A stretch of 64,000 bases of DNA from Alicyclobacillus sp. ALC3. Lineage in GTDB: Bacteria > Bacillota > Bacilli > Alicyclobacillales > Alicyclobacillaceae. The stretch spans positions 806,001 to 870,000 of the forward strand of contig NZ_CP066784.1 of assembly GCF_028751195.1 (NCBI RefSeq), given 5' to 3'. This document shows, piece by piece, positions 51,941 through 62,077 of this stretch (positions are counted from its first letter, which is position 1; each line of letters starts with the position of its first letter). Both the position numbers and the translations under genes were made by a program. The notes beneath the pieces are model-generated. The model ran no database searches and was not told the DNA's origin. It saw only the letters and a list, made by a program, of their open reading frames with translations.

Positions 51941-52687
51941 TCAGATATGGTGTAACAGATAGTCAAAGCTGGTTTGAATGCACTCGAACGGATCACGGCG
52001 ACACTCGTCTTGCTCGACAATGTACCACTGTGTGCCACTCTGCTCTGCCGCTTGGAATATCTCCGGCCAAGGCAACGTCCCCTGACCCACTTCAGCGTAA
52101 AACCGTTCCTCATCGTTCGTCATGTCCTTCACGTGCAACAGCGGACAGCGGTCGCGATAGCGCTCGATGTACTGCACAGAGCTCTGGCCCGCTTTTTCGA
52201 TCCAGAACAGGTCGAGTTCTGTTTGGACCCCGACTGGGTCGGTGTGCGAAAATAGGTAATCGAGCGCGAACTCGCCGTCAAACTGAGTAAACTCGTGGTC
52301 ATGGTTGTGATAGCCAAAAGCCATTCCGGCCGCTGCTACGCGGGTTCCAATTTCATTAAACAAGTCCGCCAGGCGCGCGAAATCGTCCTTCGTCTGACAT
52401 CGCTCCGCTGGCACAGACGGGCAGACCATGTACTGCAGACCGACCGTTAACGCACCTTCAATGGCGCGATCGAGATGGTTTTCCAGTTCCTCGAATGGGA
52501 CATGGTTAGAGACAGCGACAAGTTGCAAATCGCTCAGGAACGTTGCCAATTTTGCGGGTTTCAAGCCACCGTAGCCGGCAAACTCGACACCCGCGTAGCC
52601 AATCTCCCGTACGCGCTGAAGCTTTCCAGCGAAGTCATCCGTCATCTCGTCACGCAGCGTGTATAGTTGCAAGGCAATTTTCGGCAT
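51941..52687 (-). CDS. Sugar phosphate isomerase/epimerase (TIM barrel)
   Basis: 248 aa. MPKIALQLYTLRDEM start, IGYAGVEFAGYGG, MAFGYHNHDHEF (metal His/Glu region), GVQTELDLFWIEKAGQ, LLHVKDMTNDE and WYIVEQDECRRDPFE. This subtype (IolE/3-keto-glucoside-hydrolase-like) pairs with Gfo/Idh/MocA enzymes in glycoside use. 51 bp upstream of the oxidoreductase gene, same strand. Confidence 0.9.
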   Translation of the reverse strand: MPKIALQLYTLRDEMTDDFAGKLQRVREIGYAGVEFAGYGGLKPAKLATFLSDLQLVAVSNHVPFEELENHLDRAIEGALTVGLQYMVCPSVPAERCQTKDDFARLADLFNEIGTRVAAAGMAFGYHNHDHEFTQFDGEFALDYLFSHTDPVGVQTELDLFWIEKAGQSSVQYIERYRDRCPLLHVKDMTNDEERFYAEVGQGTLPWPEIFQAAEQSGTQWYIVEQDECRRDPFECIQTSFDYLLHHI

Positions 52688-52743
52688 CGGGCATACCCCC
52701 TATGAATGGCTGTATCACTTACGGCCGATCCCTTGGATATCCT

Positions 52744-52771
52744 GCATCCTAGCCGCAAAGCTAGGGGATGC
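52744..52771. terminator. Hairpin between lactonase and isomerase genes
   Basis: GCATCC...GGATGC with inner TAGC/GCTA; no T-run. May partly end transcripts from the GH1-lactonase unit. Confidence 0.4.
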
Positions 52772-52815
52772 GGGGCCTCCCCGCGCCACCGACATGTGTC
52801 GTCCGTCGCGATGTG

Positions 52816-53886
52816 TCAACTGTGTTCTGAACGAATGCAAGCCGGTTGCGTCATCTGCCAAGCGCGCCCAGTCGCCGATGGAAGACGGTCTTCTCCGATT
52901 GACATCAAAACAATTTCATTGGACCGTTGATTGGCGACGAGTAGAAAGCGCTCGTCTCGTGACACCGCGAGACTTCGCGGCCATTGCCCCTGAGCCGAGA
53001 CGTGCCCCATCGCGCTTGGCGTTCCATCCGATGCCAAAGCGAACACGGCAATGCTGTCGTGTCCTCGATTCGACACATAGAGCGTACGCTGTGCGTGAGA
53101 CATGGCCACATCGGCCGCTAGGTTTGGCCCCGCGTACCCTTGCGGCAACAGCGGCAGCAGCCGCTCCTCCAGCCACGGTGCACCCGGGTGACTGCGTCGT
53201 AACACAGACAGTGATGAATCAAGTTCATGGACAACGTACAGGACGCGACCATTCGGATGAAACGCGAAGTGGCGCGGACCTGAACCACGTGGTGTCGGTC
53301 CGCAAGCAAGCTGCCTGAGCGTTCCACGCTCGATGCGATACGACACCCATTGGTCGCTGCCAAGGTCTGTCGCAAAAACTCCTCCCGTCCACGGGTCCTC
53401 TTGCACCATGTGTACGTGCGGCCCGTCTTGGCGTCCCGCAACCGGTCCACGCCCTGCATGGACGGCCACATCCGCCAAGTCGCCAATCCCCCCGGTGTCA
53501 CGGTCGACCTCCAGCAAACCGACGCTGCCACTCTGGTAGTTGGCCACAAACAGCCACCGCCCGGTCTTTGACCGCGATACAAAGCATGGCTCGCCACCGC
53601 CGGACGAACACCGGTTCAGTTCAGTCAAGCGTCGACCGCTGCGCTCAAACGCGTATGCAACGACTTGTCCCGCAGCCACCTCGCTTACGGCATACAAGCG
53701 GCTCTGGCGAGCGTCGAAGTGGAGAAAGGAGGGAGCGCAAACGCCAGCGACTCCCCCCGTTTGAACCACGTCGCCGGCCGTGGTATCTAGGTCGAGCACC
53801 GCGACAGCCTGTTCCTGCGCCGTTCCATACGACCCGACAAAGAATACCTCTCGCGTTTCTTTCGTCACAGCACGCCGCTGCGGCAT
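52816..53886 (-). CDS. Lactonase family protein (6-phosphogluconolactonase-like beta-propeller)
   Basis: 356 aa from ATG 53886, which overlaps the GH1 stop (TAATG) and has GGAG 9 nt upstream. Seven-bladed propeller repeats: FFVGSYG, PSFLHFDARQSRLYAVSE, EPCFVSRSKTGRWLFVANYQSGSV, DGPHVHMVQEDPWTGGVFATDLGSD, GSGPRHFAFHPNGRVLYVVHEL and QWPRSLAVSRDERFLLVANQ. Opens sugar lactones, which fits the oxidoreductases in the same operon. Confidence 0.88.
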   Translation of the reverse strand: MPQRRAVTKETREVFFVGSYGTAQEQAVAVLDLDTTAGDVVQTGGVAGVCAPSFLHFDARQSRLYAVSEVAAGQVVAYAFERSGRRLTELNRCSSGGGEPCFVSRSKTGRWLFVANYQSGSVGLLEVDRDTGGIGDLADVAVHAGRGPVAGRQDGPHVHMVQEDPWTGGVFATDLGSDQWVSYRIERGTLRQLACGPTPRGSGPRHFAFHPNGRVLYVVHELDSSLSVLRRSHPGAPWLEERLLPLLPQGYAGPNLAADVAMSHAQRTLYVSNRGHDSIAVFALASDGTPSAMGHVSAQGQWPRSLAVSRDERFLLVANQRSNEIVLMSIGEDRLPSATGRAWQMTQPACIRSEHS

Positions 53887-55259
53887 TACTCGATGCTCCG
53901 GGCCATCGCCGGCAACCCATTCCCTGCAACGAGCTGGCCAAACCACGTAAAGCTGTCTTTCCGAATCCTCTGTTGCGTCTCAAAATCCACATAGATGAGA
54001 CCGAATCGCTTGGAGTAACCAAATGCCCACTCGAAGTTGTCAAGGAGTGACCACACATAGTAGCCCTTTAGATTTCCACCTTCAGCGACAAACCGCTGCA
54101 GAGCCGCAATGTGCCCGTGCAAATACGCAATCCGCTCTGTATCCGCGACCCGACCATCAACCACGACATCCTCAAACGCTGCCCCATTTTCCGTAATGTA
54201 TAAGGGCTTATCCGTGCAGTCCTGGAGACGTTTGAGCAAGTCGTAGAGTCCCTCCGGTTCAATTTCCCACCCCATAGCTGTACGCTCGCGCCCTGTCGAG
54301 ACTTGCTTCACACCTGTCAATGAGTTGTCTTCCGGGTCATCGACGACATGCGCTGGGTTGTAGAAGTTGACTCCGAGAAAATCGAATTCGGTCGAGATAC
54401 TTTCCATATCCTCATCGCGAATGAAGTCTAATGGTCCTACGAATGGCCGCAGGCGCTCGAAGTACTCGCTAGGATAGGAACCCTTCGTGAGCGGGTCAAG
54501 GAACCAGCGATTCAGAAAAATATCCTGTCGGCGAGCCGCAGCCACGTCAGCTTCGCTGGAACTGCCTGGGTACACGTGTGTCAGATTGAGCGTAATGCCG
54601 ATTTGCCCTTTTCCTCCCATGGCGCGGTACAGTTTTACCGCCTCCCCATGCGACAGGAGAAGGTGATGTGCGGCACGATACGCCTTTCTCCAATCGCGCA
54701 ACCCCGGGGCGTGGTGGCCAAGACCATACCCCAACATCGATGCGCACCACGGCTCATTCTGCGTGATAAACTTCGGAACCGTGTCATTCAAGTGGCGAAA
54801 CACCGTTTCCACGTATTGCGTGTAGTAGCCAACCGTATCGCGATTCAACCACCCGCCATCATCCTCAATCCACTGCGGCAGGTCCCAGTGATACAGTGTC
54901 ACGGCGGGATCGATGCCACGCTCGAGCAGTTCATCGATGAGCCGCTTGTAATGGTCGAGCCCCGCCTGATTGACCTGCCCAGTTTCCGTCATGATGCGCG
55001 GCCAGGAGAGCGACAGGCGGTAGGAGTGTGCCCCGAGGTCGGAAATTTGCTGGATATCCTCCGAGTAACGGTGATAGTTGTCACAGGCGATGTCACCTGT
55101 GTCCCCGTTGAACACCTTGCCCGGCGTGTGTGAAAAGGTATCCCAGATAGATGGCACCCGGCCTGCCTCGTTCACGGCCCCTTCAATCTGATACGAAGCA
55201 GTCGCTACTCCCCACAGAAAGCCTTTTGGAAACGCTCGAGTGCTCTCGTTTGTAGACAT
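53886..55259 (-). CDS. Glycoside hydrolase family 1 beta-glucosidase
   Basis: 457 aa, no signal peptide, so cytoplasmic. FPKGFLWGVATASYQIEGA start. The acid/base Glu is in FITQNEPWCAS and the nucleophile Glu in PLYITENGAA. YYVWSLLDNFEWAFGY matches the +1/-1 site. Cleaves imported beta-glucosides or cello-oligosaccharides. Translationally coupled to the lactonase gene; the LacI regulator lies just upstream. Confidence 0.95.
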   Translation of the reverse strand: MSTNESTRAFPKGFLWGVATASYQIEGAVNEAGRVPSIWDTFSHTPGKVFNGDTGDIACDNYHRYSEDIQQISDLGAHSYRLSLSWPRIMTETGQVNQAGLDHYKRLIDELLERGIDPAVTLYHWDLPQWIEDDGGWLNRDTVGYYTQYVETVFRHLNDTVPKFITQNEPWCASMLGYGLGHHAPGLRDWRKAYRAAHHLLLSHGEAVKLYRAMGGKGQIGITLNLTHVYPGSSSEADVAAARRQDIFLNRWFLDPLTKGSYPSEYFERLRPFVGPLDFIRDEDMESISTEFDFLGVNFYNPAHVVDDPEDNSLTGVKQVSTGRERTAMGWEIEPEGLYDLLKRLQDCTDKPLYITENGAAFEDVVVDGRVADTERIAYLHGHIAALQRFVAEGGNLKGYYVWSLLDNFEWAFGYSKRFGLIYVDFETQQRIRKDSFTWFGQLVAGNGLPAMARSIE

Positions 55260-55346
55260 CCAGGAAGTCCCTCATTTCAGTAGAGTTACAGAGTTAGGCT
55301 CTGGTTGCGTTGCACGCTCACCACTTGCTGCAATCTCTGTCCTGCG

Positions 55347-56366
55347 TCACTCCTCGGGAAGAGGTCGTGTGCTGTCGCGCACAATCACCCGCGTCGGCAA
55401 GACAAAGTGTTGGGGTGTGAAGAGTTCCTCGTTTTCGATTAAGTCAACCAAGGTCCGAGCTGCCAATGTACCTAGTTGATGTGTATCTTGGCGAACCGTG
55501 GTCAACTGCGGATGAACGTAGGTCGCAGCTTCGATATCATCAAACCCGACCAGTGAGACGTCTTGTGGAACTCTGATGCCTTCTCGGTCGAACACTTGCA
55601 GCACACCAATCGCCGTGATATCGGCGGCACAAACAATCACTTCCGGCAAACTGTCCATGCGAATCAGTCGTTCAGCAGCCTGCCGCCCACCTTCGAGTGT
55701 GAAAGCGGTGGATACCACCCAGCCCGGGTTTGGCATCAAGTTCACCGACGCCATCCCGCTGTTGAAACCCTGTAAGCGTTCTACAGACACCGACATCGTG
55801 AGGGCCCCCGTGACGTACCCGAACTTTCGATAGCCATTGCGGTACAGGCGTCCGACTAGGTCATGCATTGCTCTGCGGTTGTCCGAAGTCACGGAACCGA
55901 CACGGTGGCCACCGACCGTATAATCGACCCCCATCACAGGTATGGCGGATGACAGTAGCTCGCTGATTCCTTCTCCCGGGTCACCTAACACCAGAACTCC
56001 ATCGACGTCTCGATGACGGACGCGATCCAACATATTGACCTGGTCAAACGGTGCCTTGGTGTTCGCGAACAACATCAGGTCAAACCCGTACGTGCCCATT
56101 GCCCGTTTGAACTCGTCAAGCAAGCTCACGATGTACATCTGTTTCAAACCAGGACCTTCCGGGTCCGGGTAAAAGACACCGATGGTATTGGAGCGCTTGG
56201 TCACCAACTGCTTGGCAGACGCCGCGGGTACATAGTGCAAATCCCTAGCTACCTGCAGAATTCTCGACTTGGTATCCGGGTTGATATCCGGGTAGTTGTT
56301 GAGTGCGCGAGAGACGGAAGACACAGATACTCCAGCCTTCCTCGCCACATCTCGAATGTTTGCCAT
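55347..56366 (-). CDS. LacI-family transcriptional regulator
   Basis: 339 aa. HTH MANIRDVARKAGVSVSSVSRALNNYPDI followed by hinge YVPAASAKQLVTKRS, then the periplasmic-binding-like sensor (TIGVFYPDPEGPG..., VDGVLVLGDP, VSLVGFDDIEAATYVHPQLTTVRQD in parts). Probably represses the surrounding operon in the absence of a glycoside inducer. A LacI-type operator overlaps the promoter before the binding-protein gene (62185-62213). Confidence 0.93.
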   Translation of the reverse strand: MANIRDVARKAGVSVSSVSRALNNYPDINPDTKSRILQVARDLHYVPAASAKQLVTKRSNTIGVFYPDPEGPGLKQMYIVSLLDEFKRAMGTYGFDLMLFANTKAPFDQVNMLDRVRHRDVDGVLVLGDPGEGISELLSSAIPVMGVDYTVGGHRVGSVTSDNRRAMHDLVGRLYRNGYRKFGYVTGALTMSVSVERLQGFNSGMASVNLMPNPGWVVSTAFTLEGGRQAAERLIRMDSLPEVIVCAADITAIGVLQVFDREGIRVPQDVSLVGFDDIEAATYVHPQLTTVRQDTHQLGTLAARTLVDLIENEELFTPQHFVLPTRVIVRDSTRPLPEE

Positions 56367-56399
56367 GTGGGTGGTCCTCTCTTCCTCCGGTCCTTCTAC

Positions 56400-57362
56400 C
56401 TAAGCCGTGGCTTGCGGATGATGACACGCGACAAAATGTCCTTTATCTAGTTCCATCAGTGGCGGCTTGGTCTGCGTACAGACGTCTGTCACAAACGGAC
56501 ACCGATTCGCAAACTGACAACCTTGCCTTCCCTCAACCAGATTGGGTGCACTAATGCTCGTCTCTGGCAACGGGCCCCTGTCTCGGTTTCCCGGTGTCGC
56601 TGCCAGCAACAGGCGGGTATAGGGATGCATGGGACGGCGCACAAGTTCTGCAGAAGGTGCGAGTTCCATCACGCAACCGGCATACAACACCATGATGCGG
56701 TTGCCAATGTAGCGGGCTGACGACAGGTCGTGTGTGATGTACAAGAACGCCAGATTCAGGTTGTCTCGCAGTTCGCCAATCAACTTCAGTACACCGGCTC
56801 GAATCGACACGTCAAGCATGGAGATGGGTTCGTCAGCCACCACAAAGGTGGGGTTCACAGCCAGTGCTCGCGCGATCGCCACGCGCTGACGTTGGCCCCC
56901 TGACAATTCGTGCGGAAACTTGTGACGGGTTTCCGACACGGGTGTGAGACCAACTTGTTCCAGCAGTTTGTCTATGCGTCGGCTTACCCCCTCCTGTCCG
57001 GACACTTTGTGTCTGCGTAGCGGGTACGCGAGATGTCGCTCCACCGTATGAACAGGGTTGAGAGAACCAAATGGGTCCTGAAAGACCATCTGGACTTCCC
57101 GTCGATATTGCGTGATGCGCCGGCCCCGAACATGGGTGACATCGCGCTGATTGACAATGATTTGTCCCTCAGAAGGTTCAACCATTCGCACCAGTGCTTT
57201 GGCAATGGTCGACTTGCCGCTACCTGACTCGCCGACCAAAGACAGGACCTCTCCCGCTTCAATGGAAAAACTCACCTGATCGACCGGACGAATTGCCTGA
57301 CCCCGTCCAATCGGGAACCGCACGACCAAGTCTTTCACCTCAACCAGCGGACCCAGAGCCAT
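56400..57362 (-). CDS. ABC transporter ATP-binding protein, OppF/DppF type
   Basis: 320 aa from ATG 57362 (GAGGAGG about 9 nt upstream), overlapping the OppD-type gene by 23 nt. Walker [10 protein letters not shown], signature LSGGQRQRVAIARAL, Walker B VVADEPISMLDVS. The C-terminal Cys-rich oligopeptide-transporter tail GCQFANRCPFVTDVC probably binds an iron-sulfur cluster or stabilises the dimer. The Ile in DEPISMLDVS replaces the usual DEPVSALDVS Val. Confidence 0.92.
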   Translation of the reverse strand: MALGPLVEVKDLVVRFPIGRGQAIRPVDQVSFSIEAGEVLSLVGESGSGKSTIAKALVRMVEPSEGQIIVNQRDVTHVRGRRITQYRREVQMVFQDPFGSLNPVHTVERHLAYPLRRHKVSGQEGVSRRIDKLLEQVGLTPVSETRHKFPHELSGGQRQRVAIARALAVNPTFVVADEPISMLDVSIRAGVLKLIGELRDNLNLAFLYITHDLSSARYIGNRIMVLYAGCVMELAPSAELVRRPMHPYTRLLLAATPGNRDRGPLPETSISAPNLVEGRQGCQFANRCPFVTDVCTQTKPPLMELDKGHFVACHHPQATA

Positions 57363-58347
57363 GCTCAACCGCCTCCTCTCGACGAAACAAGTGGCACTCG
57401 ATGAGCTTGTCTCCCACGTGGGTCGCGACGGGGCGTGCCACCCGGCATACATCCACCGCAGACGGGCAACGCGGGTGAAATGCGCAGCCGGAGGGGAGGT
57501 TGACCAGGTCCGGAGGATGGCCTTTGATGCCCTGAATCGTGACATGGTCGCCTGTCAGCTCCGGAATCGCCCGTAACAGCCCCTCCGTGTACGGGTGGTG
57601 CACGTCGCCAAGATTGAGCAAACGACTAGGAGCCACCTCAACGAGTCGACCTGCATACATGATGGCCACACGGTCTGCCAACTCAGCCACAAGACTAAAA
57701 TCGTGACTGACGAATAGTATCGCGAAACCGGCTTGGTCTTGTATCCTCTGAATCTCATCGAGAATCGTCCGCTGGACAACGACATCGAGCGCGGTTGTCG
57801 GTTCATCCATGATGACGAGGGCAGGGTTTAACGCAATGGCAATGGCAATCACGACACGCTGTCGCATCCCACCGGACAGCTCGTGCGGATAGCTTTTCAA
57901 GTACTTGCGGTCAATGCGTACCAGGTCCATCAGTTCTTCGCTGCGTTCAAGCGCTGCTCGCTTCGACATGCCAGGCTTGTGTGCGAGCAAGGTGTCCACA
58001 ATCTGGTTTTCTACAGACAGGACTGGATTGAGCGCACTCATGGCACTTTGAAAAACCATCGCCATTTGCGTCCAGCGAAACTTCCGTAGTTCTCGCCGTG
58101 ACAATGTGTACACATCCTGGCCGAGGATGCGAATTGACCCTTTGGTAACAATCGCGTCCCCCTTGAGCAGGCGCATGACTGCGTACGCCATTGTGGACTT
58201 CCCAGACCCTGATTCACCGATAAGGCCCACAATCTCATGCTTGTGCACGACCAGGTTCACGTCTTCTACCGCTTTCACGAAACCGTCCCGGGAAGCATAA
58301 ACCACCGACAAATCCTCGATTTCCAGCACCGGTGTGTTGTCGGTCAT
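57340..58347 (-). CDS. ABC transporter ATP-binding protein, OppD/DppD type
   Basis: 335 aa. Walker [10 protein letters not shown], signature [17 protein letters not shown], Walker [16 protein letters not shown], switch His in [13 protein letters not shown], and the C-terminal tail [15 protein letters not shown]. Pairs with the OppF-type protein as the heterodimeric motor. 4 bp from the permease gene. Confidence 0.94.
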   Translation of the reverse strand: MTDNTPVLEIEDLSVVYASRDGFVKAVEDVNLVVHKHEIVGLIGESGSGKSTMAYAVMRLLKGDAIVTKGSIRILGQDVYTLSRRELRKFRWTQMAMVFQSAMSALNPVLSVENQIVDTLLAHKPGMSKRAALERSEELMDLVRIDRKYLKSYPHELSGGMRQRVVIAIAIALNPALVIMDEPTTALDVVVQRTILDEIQRIQDQAGFAILFVSHDFSLVAELADRVAIMYAGRLVEVAPSRLLNLGDVHHPYTEGLLRAIPELTGDHVTIQGIKGHPPDLVNLPSGCAFHPRCPSAVDVCRVARPVATHVGDKLIECHLFRREEAVEHGSGSAG

Positions 58348-58351
58348 GACG

Positions 58352-59317
58352 TTACGCCCCCTTTTCCCGCAGTTGCTTCAGCGCAGCCCGCATGGCTTTC
58401 GACCTTTTTGCGCGCCGCAAACGTGGATTCGTCACTTGGTCCACACCAAAGTTCATCAAGGCGAAGCTCAGTCCAAGCATCGCAATTCCCAATCCAGGCG
58501 GAATGAACCACCACCAGGCACCCACCATCATGGCGCCGTTCTGTGACGACAAGTACAACATCGCGCCCCAACTGGTCGATGTCATGCCTTCGAAACCGAG
58601 GTAAGCTAATCCGGATTCCGCCAAAATGGCGCCCAGACAAGCGTACATGATGTTTGAAGCAATCACGGATGTCATGTTTGGTACAATCTCTGCATAAATG
58701 ATGCGAAACGTCGATGCCCCGGCCAATCGCGCAGCCGCAATATAATCCCGACTGCCGACCGTCATCGCCATCGACCGCATCACGCGAGCGCCCCAAGCCC
58801 AGCCAGTGACTCCGATAATCAAGCCATTGGTGTACGGCGACTGACTGTTCACATACGACTCGATAATGATGAGCAGCGCCAGACCTGGCAAGACCAAGAA
58901 GATGTTCGTGATCGTATTGAGGATGGAGTCTGTCACTCCTCCGCGATACCCTGCCGTAACCCCAATGAGGATGGCAATCAGTGTACTCAAGAGACCTGCG
59001 CCGATGCCCACGACGGTTGTGGTTCGTGCACCCCAAACGAACTGTGAAAACACATCCTGCCCCAGCGAAGTCGTACCAAACAGATGGGCGCGCGATGGCT
59101 TGAGAAGGGTGGCAAATGTCGTTGCTTCTGGGTGATACGGCGCGATGACGGGTGCAAACACGGCCAGAATCACGAACACCATGAAAAGTCCAAAGCCTGT
59201 AGCCGCGCGGGGGTCCTGAAAGAACCCGCTCCATGCGGATGTCCCTGATCGGCCTTTTTTCGGGCTGCTCTGGACCGGTAAGCTGTCATCCGCAATGACA
59301 GGTGTCTCTGCACTCAC
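58352..59317 (-). CDS. ABC transporter permease, OppC/DppC type
   Basis: 321 aa, six helices: LFMVFVILAVFAPVIAPYHP near the start, HLFGTTSLGQDVFSQFVWGARTTTVVG (in parts) as in OppC, and the EAA loop AARLAGASTFRIIYAEIVPN. Overlaps the OppB-type gene stop/start by 4 nt. Confidence 0.93.
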   Translation of the reverse strand: MSAETPVIADDSLPVQSSPKKGRSGTSAWSGFFQDPRAATGFGLFMVFVILAVFAPVIAPYHPEATTFATLLKPSRAHLFGTTSLGQDVFSQFVWGARTTTVVGIGAGLLSTLIAILIGVTAGYRGGVTDSILNTITNIFLVLPGLALLIIIESYVNSQSPYTNGLIIGVTGWAWGARVMRSMAMTVGSRDYIAAARLAGASTFRIIYAEIVPNMTSVIASNIMYACLGAILAESGLAYLGFEGMTSTSWGAMLYLSSQNGAMMVGAWWWFIPPGLGIAMLGLSFALMNFGVDQVTNPRLRRAKRSKAMRAALKQLREKGA

Positions 59318-60303
59318 GACGTCGCACCTCTCCTTCTTACCCTCGGGTCCAACCAGCCGTATAGAATGTCTACGATGAAGTTGAACACCAGGGCGACGAC
59401 CGCAATAATCAGAAACATACCCTGGATTAACGGATAGTCTTCACTGGACACTGCAGTCGTGAGCGCGAATCCGATGCCCGGGTAGGAAAACACCTGCTCG
59501 ATGAGAATCTGTCCGCCTATCAGGGTAGACAACGCAATCGCCATCGACGTCAACTGCGGCAACATCGCATTACGAGCGGCATAACTGAAGACCAGACGGC
59601 GCGTTGAAACACCTTTTGCTTCCGCAAACACCACGTAGTCCTCGCCGAGGGTGGACATCATGTTGTTTCGCATACCGACAACCCAGCCACTGATGGTACT
59701 CGCGAACACGACGATACCGGGCAGGATGCCGTGGTATATGAGACTCTTGATGTAAGGCGCCGTGAAACCGGGTGAGATGTTGTTCGACACGCCATGCGCG
59801 AGCGGGAAAAACGGGTGCCGGAAGGCGAGAAAGTAAATCAGCACCAGCCCCAGCCAGAATACAGGAATAGACTGGCCGAACATGGTCACGACAGGCAGAA
59901 CGTTGTCCGCTACGCCCCCGCGCCGCCACGCGATCCAAATCCCAGCCAGGGTACCTACAATGATGGCGATGACCGTCACGACTCCGAGAAGCACCAGAGT
60001 CCAAGGGAGGCTACTGGCGATGATGTTGATAACCGGCGTAGGGAAGTACTGAAATGAGTCTCCCCATCGCCCCTCCACAAGGTGTTGAACATACTGCCAG
60101 TACTGGACGATTATCGGTCCATTCGACAGGCCCAATTGCTGGCGGATCGCATTCAAAGCGTTCGGATTGATATTTCCGGCCTGCTTCGCGATCATGCTGG
60201 CAGCCGGGTCTCCTGGCATGAGCCGAGGCAAGATGAAATTCAACGTAATGGCGGCCCAGATGGAGAGGACCAAGAAACCGACCCGGTTGAGATAGTACCG
60301 CAT
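59314..60303 (-). CDS. ABC transporter permease, OppB/DppB type
   Basis: 329 aa from ATG 60303 (MRYYLNRVGFLVLSIWAAITLNFILPRLMPGDP in parts), the classical OppB start; the GTG at 60324 in the same frame is weaker. Six helices, EAA loop YVVFAEAKGVSTRRLVFSYAARNAMLP, and a C-terminal IDILYGWLDPRVR. With the OppC-type protein it forms the channel. Confidence 0.93.
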   Translation of the reverse strand: MRYYLNRVGFLVLSIWAAITLNFILPRLMPGDPAASMIAKQAGNINPNALNAIRQQLGLSNGPIIVQYWQYVQHLVEGRWGDSFQYFPTPVINIIASSLPWTLVLLGVVTVIAIIVGTLAGIWIAWRRGGVADNVLPVVTMFGQSIPVFWLGLVLIYFLAFRHPFFPLAHGVSNNISPGFTAPYIKSLIYHGILPGIVVFASTISGWVVGMRNNMMSTLGEDYVVFAEAKGVSTRRLVFSYAARNAMLPQLTSMAIALSTLIGGQILIEQVFSYPGIGFALTTAVSSEDYPLIQGMFLIIAVVALVFNFIVDILYGWLDPRVRRRGATS

Positions 60304-60394
60304 GAATCCCACTTCTTTCTCCACGAATCATTCGAAGGCGAGGAGGTCAATCGCAATCCGTCTCCTCGCCCACAAGAGAAAAAAACACCACAGG

Positions 60395-62077
60395 CTACTT
60401 TGCAGGCCGTAAATGGTCGAGCACAATGGCGGCAGCTTGATACGTATACGGCGATGGGTCGATCCACAAATTGCTCTGATTCGACCAGCCCGTCCAGCCA
60501 GAGTTGTTGTACTCGAACCACAACGCTCCGTTCAGCAGTGGAATGACAGGGAGTTGATTCACCATCACCTGCTGAATTTTGTTTATGACCTGTTTCTGCG
60601 TCGCGGTGTTCGTGGTGGCGGAAAACTGGTTAAACAGTTGATCGACCTGGCTGTTGCTGTAGCCCTCCAAGTTAAAAGCGCCCTTCGAATCGAGCATGTC
60701 ATAGTACGTGCGGTACGGCGTCGGTCCGGTATCGGTATACGACATGGCAAGCTGGTAATTCGGCGTCTTTCCAGAGCCGGGGTTCACCTGTGTGTAATAG
60801 GCACTGAAGGTGGGTTCCTGGACGGTAATCTTCATGCCGATTTTGTCCAGCTCTTGAGAAATGAGCAGCTGGTCCTCATTCCAGTCACTCCAACCACTCG
60901 GCGCGATTAAGGTGAAACTAAGCTCCTGCCCGTTCTTCGCGTAAATACCATTCGAATCCTTCCGAAAACCGGCATTTTTCAGGATTTGCTGCGCTTTCGC
61001 ATCGTTCAAGGTAAACTTGAGCGCCGATGAAGGCAAACTGGTGTTGAGCCACGCTTGTTGAGGCGGCAACACCAACCCTGTCGGTGAGGCCGGCATCTCA
61101 TATCCGCTTTCGCCTTTGGAAGCCAGAGTCTGTCGGTTGATTGCGAGGTTCATCGCCTGTCTTACGGCTAATTGACTGAGCAGAGGATTGTGCAAGTTCG
61201 CATACAGCATCACAGGCTCATTGGGTGGAAAGTAGTAGTGGTTATTTTTATTCCGATTTACATAGGTCGTTTGGATGTTCGGAATATCTACGCCAGCCCA
61301 CTGAACCTGTCCGCTGGCAAGCGCCAAGTCAGCGCTGGAATTACTGGCGAACGCCGGGTAATTGAGCACAGGTACTTTGGGAACCCCTAGGTAATAGTAC
61401 TTATTGGGGACGAACTTGTAGTCCTGCGTCGAAAAGGAGGAGAGCACATAGGGTCCGGTGCCAATGGCTTTCTTGTAAGTAATGTCAACCTTCGACGGGT
61501 CTCCGTACTGGCTCCACTGATATTTCGGTACGATGAAAGTTTCGCCGAGGACGTACTGCTCTGCGAATGGGATGTTGGCCTGCTTGAAATTGAAGACGAC
61601 TTCGTTGGGGTTCGGAGCTGTGACGCTGGTCAGTTGCTGCCAGAGACCATTTGTGTCGGCGTCAGAATACTTCTTCAGGTCGTTAAAGGTAAACACGACA
61701 TCTGCCGCACTGAAAGTCTTTCCGTTCGACCACTTGACATTGGAACGCAACTGTACCGTCAGGGTCTTGTTTCCGTTGGAGAACGCGAAGCTCTTGCCTA
61801 ACAAATTAAATTGCTTGCCCGTGGTGCCATCAAAGTAAAACAAGGTTTCGTAGATATTCCCCTGCGTGCCTGCCATGTTTGTGGAGCCATATGGATTGAA
61901 GTTATCAGAGAAACTCGCTGTAACGTTCGGAACAATCGTGAGTGAAGATGCCGTTGTCTTTGCACCCGACGAATTTCCTGTGCCGTTTGACCCAGGATTC
62001 GCTCCCGCTGAGCCGCATCCCACAACGCCCAAAATGGTGGTAGCCGCCAAAGCACCAAGCACGTACTTTTTGGACAC
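60395..62077 (-). CDS. ABC transporter substrate-binding lipoprotein, family 5 (OppA-like)
   Basis: 560 aa. Signal peptide with lipobox VVGC, Cys at residue 21, then a Gly/Ser/Thr linker. SBP family 5 blocks: LTVQLRSNVKWSNGKTFSAADVVFTF, GTGPYVLSSF, RQAMNLAINR and YSNSQVDQLFNQF. Family 5 binders carry peptides but also oligosaccharides such as cellobiose. The GH1 neighbour argues for a beta-glucoside. First gene of the operon, with its own promoter at 62185-62213. Confidence 0.94.
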   Translation of the reverse strand: MSKKYVLGALAATTILGVVGCGSAGANPGSNGTGNSSGAKTTASSLTIVPNVTASFSDNFNPYGSTNMAGTQGNIYETLFYFDGTTGKQFNLLGKSFAFSNGNKTLTVQLRSNVKWSNGKTFSAADVVFTFNDLKKYSDADTNGLWQQLTSVTAPNPNEVVFNFKQANIPFAEQYVLGETFIVPKYQWSQYGDPSKVDITYKKAIGTGPYVLSSFSTQDYKFVPNKYYYLGVPKVPVLNYPAFASNSSADLALASGQVQWAGVDIPNIQTTYVNRNKNNHYYFPPNEPVMLYANLHNPLLSQLAVRQAMNLAINRQTLASKGESGYEMPASPTGLVLPPQQAWLNTSLPSSALKFTLNDAKAQQILKNAGFRKDSNGIYAKNGQELSFTLIAPSGWSDWNEDQLLISQELDKIGMKITVQEPTFSAYYTQVNPGSGKTPNYQLAMSYTDTGPTPYRTYYDMLDSKGAFNLEGYSNSQVDQLFNQFSATTNTATQKQVINKIQQVMVNQLPVIPLLNGALWFEYNNSGWTGWSNQSNLWIDPSPYTYQAAAIVLDHLRPAK